From Melittangium boletus DSM 14713 (GTDB taxonomy: Bacteria > Myxococcota > Myxococcia > Myxococcales > Myxococcaceae), in NCBI RefSeq assembly GCF_002305855.1, contig NZ_CP022163.1, forward strand, positions 3,720,292 to 3,784,291: 64,000 nt of DNA, given 5' to 3'. A program made the translations under genes and the position numbers. Below, in pieces: positions 60,326 to 64,000 of this stretch (its first letter is position 1; every line of letters begins with the position of its first letter). A model generated the notes under the pieces. It was given only the letters and a program-made list of their open reading frames with translations, had not been told where the DNA came from and did not search any database.

Positions 60326-61948
60326 TTGCATAAACCCGCTTGGAAGAACCTGATGCTCATCGGTGGCCTCACCCTCCTGCCCGCCTGCGGGAGCCCGTCC
60401 CTCGACGCCACCGGAAACCTGGGACAGACGGCGGGCCTCGCCCAGAAGACCGGCGCGCAGGAGTCCGCGCGGGACGCGGCCTCCACTCCCGAGGGCAAGT
60501 TCCGGAAATCCGCCGATGCCATCCCCGGGCAATACATCGTCGTGCTGAAGGCCGCCGCCCTCCGTACCTCCAGGGTGCCCGAGGTCGCCCAGGCGCTCGC
60601 CCTCCAGCGTGGCGCCACCGTCCTTCAGACGTACTCCCACGCGCTGAGCGGCTTCGCGGTGCGGGCCAACGAGGCGGCGGCGCGCGCACTCGCGGCCAGT
60701 CCCGACGTGGACTTCGTGGTGGAGGATGGCGAGATTCACGCCATGGCCACTCAGTCCAATGCGACGTGGGGCCTGGACCGCATCGATCAGCTCAACCTGC
60801 CGTTGAACGGCAGCTATGGCTACAACGGCACCGGCGCCGGGGTCCATGCGTACATCATCGACTCGGGCATCATGACGAGCCATCCGGACTTCGGTGGCCG
60901 GGCCTCGGGGGACTTCACCGCGATCAACGATGGCTACGGAGCCAATGACTGCAATGGACACGGCACGCACGTGGCCGGCACGGTAGGCGGTTCCACCTGG
61001 GGCGTGGCCAAGGGCGTCCGGCTCCACTCCGTGCGCGTCCTTGGCTGCAATGGAAATGGCTCCCTCTCGGGCGTCATCTCGGGCCTGGATTGGGTGGCGG
61101 CCCATCACGTCAAGCCCGCGGTGGCCAACATGAGCCTGGGAGGCGTCACCAACGATGCATTGGACGCCGCGGTGCGCAAGACCATCGCCTCGGGTGTCAC
61201 CATCGTCGTCGCCGCGGGCAACAATTCCCCCACCATTGACGCGTGCTACATTTCGCCCGCGCGTGTCGCCGAAGCCATCACCGTTGGCTCCGTCGACAAC
61301 ACGGACTCCAGGTTCGTTGGGAACTCGCAGATTTATCAGGGCTCCAACTTTGGCCCCTGCCTGGACGTCTTCGCTCCGGGGGTCAACATCGTCTCCGCCG
61401 CGCTCGACGGCACCTCCCGGCCGGAGACCGGCACGTCCATGGCCTCCCCGCACGTGGCCGGCGCGGCGGCGCTGTACCTCCAGAGCAACCCGGGCGCTTC
61501 TCCCGCCACGGTGGCCGCGGCGATTGTCATCAACTCCCCGGACAACAAGGTGACCAACGCGGGCAGCGGCTCCACCACCCGCCTGCTCTACAGCAATCCG
61601 CCTCCCTCCTGTGGGAAGCTGAGCAGCGGCCAGGCGCTCGCGCCCGGACAGACGCTCCAGTCTTGCGACGGCAGGATCTGGCTCACCCACCAGCTCGACG
61701 GGAACGTGGTGCTCTACGACCAGCGGGGTGCGCTCTGGAGCACGAGCACCTGGGGCAAGGTCACCTCGACCTTCGTCATGCAGACGGATGGAAACCTCGT
61801 GCTGTATCCGGACTCGATGGGCGCGCTCTGGGATACGGCCACCGGGAACAAGGCGGGAGCCAGCCTGTGGCTGCAGCAGGATTGCAATCTCGTGGTGTAC
61901 AGCGCTGGCGGCACGCCGCTGTGGGCGAGCTACACGACCTGCCGGTAG
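60326..61948 (+). CDS. Subtilisin-like (S8) protease lipoprotein with a bulb-type lectin domain
   Basis: 540 residues from TTG 60326, chosen for GGAG 7 bases upstream; ATG 60284 would add 14 residues. The signal ends in LLPAC, a lipobox. An inhibitor I9 propeptide (about 60-135; IPGQYIVVLKAAALRTSRVP) is followed by the peptidase with D179 (YIIDSG), H212 (GHGTHVAG) and S371 (GTSMASPH), all intact. Proteinase K-like Cys residues are present. The last 115 residues form a B-lectin domain (QTDGNLVLYPDSMGALWDTA, QDCNLVVYSAGGTPLWAS), which may bind mannose-type sugars. Confidence 0.92.
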   Translation: MHKPAWKNLMLIGGLTLLPACGSPSLDATGNLGQTAGLAQKTGAQESARDAASTPEGKFRKSADAIPGQYIVVLKAAALRTSRVPEVAQALALQRGATVLQTYSHALSGFAVRANEAAARALAASPDVDFVVEDGEIHAMATQSNATWGLDRIDQLNLPLNGSYGYNGTGAGVHAYIIDSGIMTSHPDFGGRASGDFTAINDGYGANDCNGHGTHVAGTVGGSTWGVAKGVRLHSVRVLGCNGNGSLSGVISGLDWVAAHHVKPAVANMSLGGVTNDALDAAVRKTIASGVTIVVAAGNNSPTIDACYISPARVAEAITVGSVDNTDSRFVGNSQIYQGSNFGPCLDVFAPGVNIVSAALDGTSRPETGTSMASPHVAGAAALYLQSNPGASPATVAAAIVINSPDNKVTNAGSGSTTRLLYSNPPPSCGKLSSGQALAPGQTLQSCDGRIWLTHQLDGNVVLYDQRGALWSTSTWGKVTSTFVMQTDGNLVLYPDSMGALWDTATGNKAGASLWLQQDCNLVVYSAGGTPLWASYTTCR

Positions 61949-62634
61949 TTCGTGAGCAATGAATGACGGGGGGGAGTGGGGTAGGCGCAGGAGACAACTG
62001 CCCGCCCCGCTTCTCCCGCCGCGGCCCGCGGATTCTTCTGCATCGTGTTTCTCATCGCCGACGCATTGGAGCCTGGCGAGGGTCGACGTGGACCCCAAGG
62101 GGCTGCGCGCCCTCTCCACCGGCCGGTCGCACACCTCGGGCGGCTCCCGTCCGCGGCCCTCCTCCGCCCCTCTGCTCCTGCCTACTCCCTCCCCTCCTTA
62201 TTTATGCGCCTACGCGCGAGACCCTTCGGCTCCACCCTCCGGCGTGGATCCTCAGAGGGTGTTGAACTGGAGCAGCGGGGTTCCCGCCCTCCATTGTAGG
62301 GCGCCCAAGGCAAAAGGGTCGCGGTAGGGACGGCAGATCCCAGCGAGCGGAATTACCGCACGAGGCTCCCACCTCGAGCGCCCGCGTCAGCCCCGAGGGC
62401 GTCATCTCCCCGCCCAAGGCCAGCGCCTCGCGCGCCACGCCCTGATTCCGTCCGCCGCCCTCCCGGTGCGGGTGCTCCCGGGAGGAGGACGGTCAGGCGT
62501 GGGCTAGGACCCTTGCCCGTTGCCATCAAGGAAGCGAGCAAGGGCACGCCAATTTCCAACCCACTGAAATAACTCATGTTTTTCTTGGAGGATGCTGGAG
62601 TTTCGCCCGCATGGATGCAACGGGCCTTGCCTCT
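61949..62634. other. Non-coding region between the protease and AbiE system 2
   Basis: About 690 bases without a supported gene. It contains long pyrimidine-rich tracts, a hairpin with arms CCTCCCGG (62460-62467) and CCGGGAGG (62479-62486), and CAGAGGGTGTTGAA near 62255, which recalls the terminal sequence of some IS5-type elements but has no matching partner. Minus-strand frames through 62202-62577 are low complexity. It may be a scar from mobile-element activity. Confidence 0.4.
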
Positions 62635-62692
62635 TGTCAGAAACAGGCCTAGGTTTCTGACAGATCGTTCGGCCCTAATAGAGTGTTCTGAC
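62635..62692. promoter_or_regulatory. Strong inverted repeat plus extra half-site, candidate AbiEi operator
   Basis: TGTCAGAAAC (62635-62644) and GTTTCTGACA (62653-62662) are perfect 10-base inverses around an 8-base AGGCCTAG. A third partial copy, GTTCTGAC, lies at 62685-62692, ending 11 bases before the abiEi ATG. AbiEi antitoxins repress their own promoters by binding inverted repeats, so this is the probable control site. Confidence 0.6.
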
Positions 62693-62703
62693 GGGAGGCA
62701 GCG

Positions 62704-63297
62704 ATGGCGGCCCTGGCTGAATCCATCATGAAGAGGGCGGCGGCTCTCTCCGAAGGCACGCCCCTATTCGCGAAGGAATTCCTGCATCTGGGTAGCAGGG
62801 CCGCGGTCGATCAGGCCTTGTCACGTCTCCATCGAAGTGGCCGGCTCCTCCGACCGGAGCGGGGGGTGTACGTGCGGCCTGTCGAGACGCGATTTGGCGT
62901 GCGTCCTCCGTCCGTGTCCAAGGTCGTCGAGGCGCTTGCTTCGGCGAAAGGAAAGCACATCGCTCCGCAGGGGGCGGCTTCCGCGAACGCACTGGGGATG
63001 ACGACGCAGGTTCCGGTGCGGACCGTGTACCTGACAACGGGACGCAGCCGACGACTGACGCTGGGGACGCAAGAAGTCGAACTGCGGCACGCTTCCTCCT
63101 GGCAAGTGGCTCTACCCCATCGCCCAGCGGGCCAGGTCATTCGCGCCCTCGCATGGCTTGGAAAGGAAGAAGGTCCCAAGAAGCTGTCGTCCCTCAGAGG
63201 GAAGCTGTCCGAGGGTGAACTCCAGGAACTCGCCGCGATGAGCGGACAACTCCCGACGTGGATGGCCGAGCAGATAGGCGCGCTTGTCCATGACTGA
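62704..63297 (+). CDS. abiEi: AbiEi-type antitoxin (DUF6088-like, system 2)
   Basis: 197 residues with GGGAGG 6 bases before the ATG. The winged-helix part is LFAKEFLHLGSRAAVDQALS with RLHRSGRLLRPERGVYVRPV; KHIAPQGAASANALGMTTQV and TVYLTTGRSRRLTLG follow, as in AbiEi/DUF6088 proteins. The last 8 bases overlap the toxin gene, so translation is linked. It differs clearly from the system 1 antitoxin and is not a recent duplicate. Confidence 0.87.
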   Translation: MAALAESIMKRAAALSEGTPLFAKEFLHLGSRAAVDQALSRLHRSGRLLRPERGVYVRPVETRFGVRPPSVSKVVEALASAKGKHIAPQGAASANALGMTTQVPVRTVYLTTGRSRRLTLGTQEVELRHASSWQVALPHRPAGQVIRALAWLGKEEGPKKLSSLRGKLSEGELQELAAMSGQLPTWMAEQIGALVHD

Positions 63298-64000
63298 GGA
63301 CTTCCTGCGGCTTTCGGCGCACGACCGTCGGGAGGCACTCGAGGTCGCAGCGGGGCAGTCCACACGGCCTTTTCATCTGCTGGAGAAGGATGTCTGGGTG
63401 GTGTGGGCATTGAACGTGATGTTCTCCGCTTCTTTTGGCGAGCATCTCGTCTTCAAGGGAGGCACCTCCCTATCCAAGGCCTTCGACGCCATCCGCCGAT
63501 TCTCGGAGGATGTGGACCTCACCTACGACATCCGTGCTCTCGCGGGGGACCTGACGGGCCAGGGACCGCACCCAATCCCGTCGACGCGCAGCCAGGAAAA
63601 GAAGTGGTCGAAGGAGATCAAGGAGCGCCTCACGGCGTGGGTCGGGGATCAGGCATTCCACACGGTGGAAGCCGCCGTCCGCGCCGAACGGGTTCCCGCG
63701 AAGGTGAGCATCAATCCGAATGATGACCACGCCCTTCTGATCGAGTACGAGCCTCTGTCGGAGGTCACGCGTTATGCTTCGCCCGTGGTGCTACTGGAGT
63801 TTGGTGGCCGAGCAACGGGTGAGCCGTGTGATCCACGGCAGGTGCACTGTGACGCAGCCAAAGCCCTGCCCGATGTGATTTTCCCCACGGCAACCCCTCG
63901 CGTCATGCGCGCGGAGCGCACTTTCTGGGAGAAGGCGACGGCCATTCACGTCCTCTGTGCGGGGGGCAAACTTCGTGGGGGAGATCGCTTTTCTCGCCAT
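63290..64000 (+). CDS. abiEii: AbiEii-family nucleotidyltransferase toxin (system 2, 3' end outside window)
   Basis: 237 codons from ATG 63290 to the window edge, still open. LLEKDVWVVWALNVMFSASF, LVFKGGTSLSKAFDAI and RFSEDVDLTYDIRA give the conserved nucleotidyltransferase core, and RVMRAERTFWEKATAIHVLC is the AbiEii later motif. It should be a growth-arrest toxin controlled by the overlapping antitoxin. System 1 toxin shares only the core motifs. Confidence 0.9.
   Translation, partial: MTEDFLRLSAHDRREALEVAAGQSTRPFHLLEKDVWVVWALNVMFSASFGEHLVFKGGTSLSKAFDAIRRFSEDVDLTYDIRALAGDLTGQGPHPIPSTRSQEKKWSKEIKERLTAWVGDQAFHTVEAAVRAERVPAKVSINPNDDHALLIEYEPLSEVTRYASPVVLLEFGGRATGEPCDPRQVHCDAAKALPDVIFPTATPRVMRAERTFWEKATAIHVLCAGGKLRGGDRFSRH

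Noticed and set aside
62241..62280. Possible insertion-sequence end (GAGGGTGTTGAA)
   Set aside because: No matching inverted end, transposase fragment or target duplication was found nearby.
1..64000. tRNA, rRNA or CRISPR features
   Set aside because: No T-loop-like GTTCGAATC segments in a cloverleaf context, no rRNA-like conserved blocks and no regularly spaced repeats were seen.

Overview
The window looks like chromosome from a myxobacterium, most likely a Cystobacterineae relative of Archangium, Cystobacter or Melittangium. The evidence is the very high GC content with long antisense shadow frames, and families that are typical of or limited to myxobacteria: two Sig-70_gmx1-type sigma factors, an ADYC-domain secreted protein, a TIGR02269/DUF2380-like lipoprotein, Ser/Thr kinases with extra domains, and lipoprotein toxin/immunity pairs resembling the SitA/SitI system. 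I see no rRNA, tRNA, CRISPR array or complete insertion sequence. Family names come from reading the sequence; no database search was run.

Layout, left to right. 1-2867 (minus): a lipoprotein toxin candidate and an overlapping downstream partner cut by the window edge. 3211-4983: an XRE-ImmA/IrrE regulator-protease and a PIN-like protein behind a 9-bp inverted repeat. 5102-6838: a DUF1440 membrane protein and a phospholipase D/cardiolipin synthase-like enzyme. 6854-11057 (minus): a tightly overlapping seven-gene Mrp-type antiporter cluster (E-F-G-A'-B-C-D) with no separate full-length MrpA. 11288-16467: a divergent formate dehydrogenase operon whose catalytic subunit reads an in-frame UGA as selenocysteine, followed by a clear bacterial SECIS hairpin. 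16566-18056 (minus): an AT-richer Panacea-antitoxin pair. 18693-26434: a kinase with a PilZ-like domain, an ankyrin protein, a cell-wall peptidase, and a secreted lipase with its probable foldase under a sigma-54-type promoter.

26454-32662: a duplicated sigma-factor locus next to a giant zinc-finger/kinase/nSTAND/TM/FGE-like protein. One of the two divergent kinase copies is reduced to a remnant. 32777-36340: an ADYC protein, qorB with a divergent HxlR regulator, and an SDR. 36341-38331: a second lipoprotein toxin/immunity candidate. 38344-42443: molybdenum-cofactor genes mobA, moeA, mobB and fdhD, which fit the needs of the formate dehydrogenase. 42453-43999: an AbiE toxin-antitoxin pair. 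44150-49848: an MFS drug exporter with a divergent MarR regulator, phosphoglucomutase, a small lipoprotein and glgC. 49870-52747: an aminotransferase and a third secreted toxin/immunity candidate. 52983-56321: a very large GH2 lipoprotein. 56437-60270: an SRPBCC protein, a PadR regulator with a perfect operator palindrome and an Lnt-like acyltransferase, and an SDR. 60326-61948: a subtilisin-like protease with a lectin tail. 62704-64000: a second AbiE pair with a strong palindromic operator, cut by the window end.

Two themes stand out. First, formate metabolism: a selenocysteine formate dehydrogenase, a divergent Mrp cation/proton module, and Mo-cofactor insertion genes 22 kb away. Second, conflict and self-recognition: three secreted/lipoprotein toxin-immunity candidates, four intracellular toxin-antitoxin modules (ImmA-PIN, Panacea, two AbiE), and the kinase-STAND-sigma locus. 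The last of these is the best candidate for an incompletely described system.
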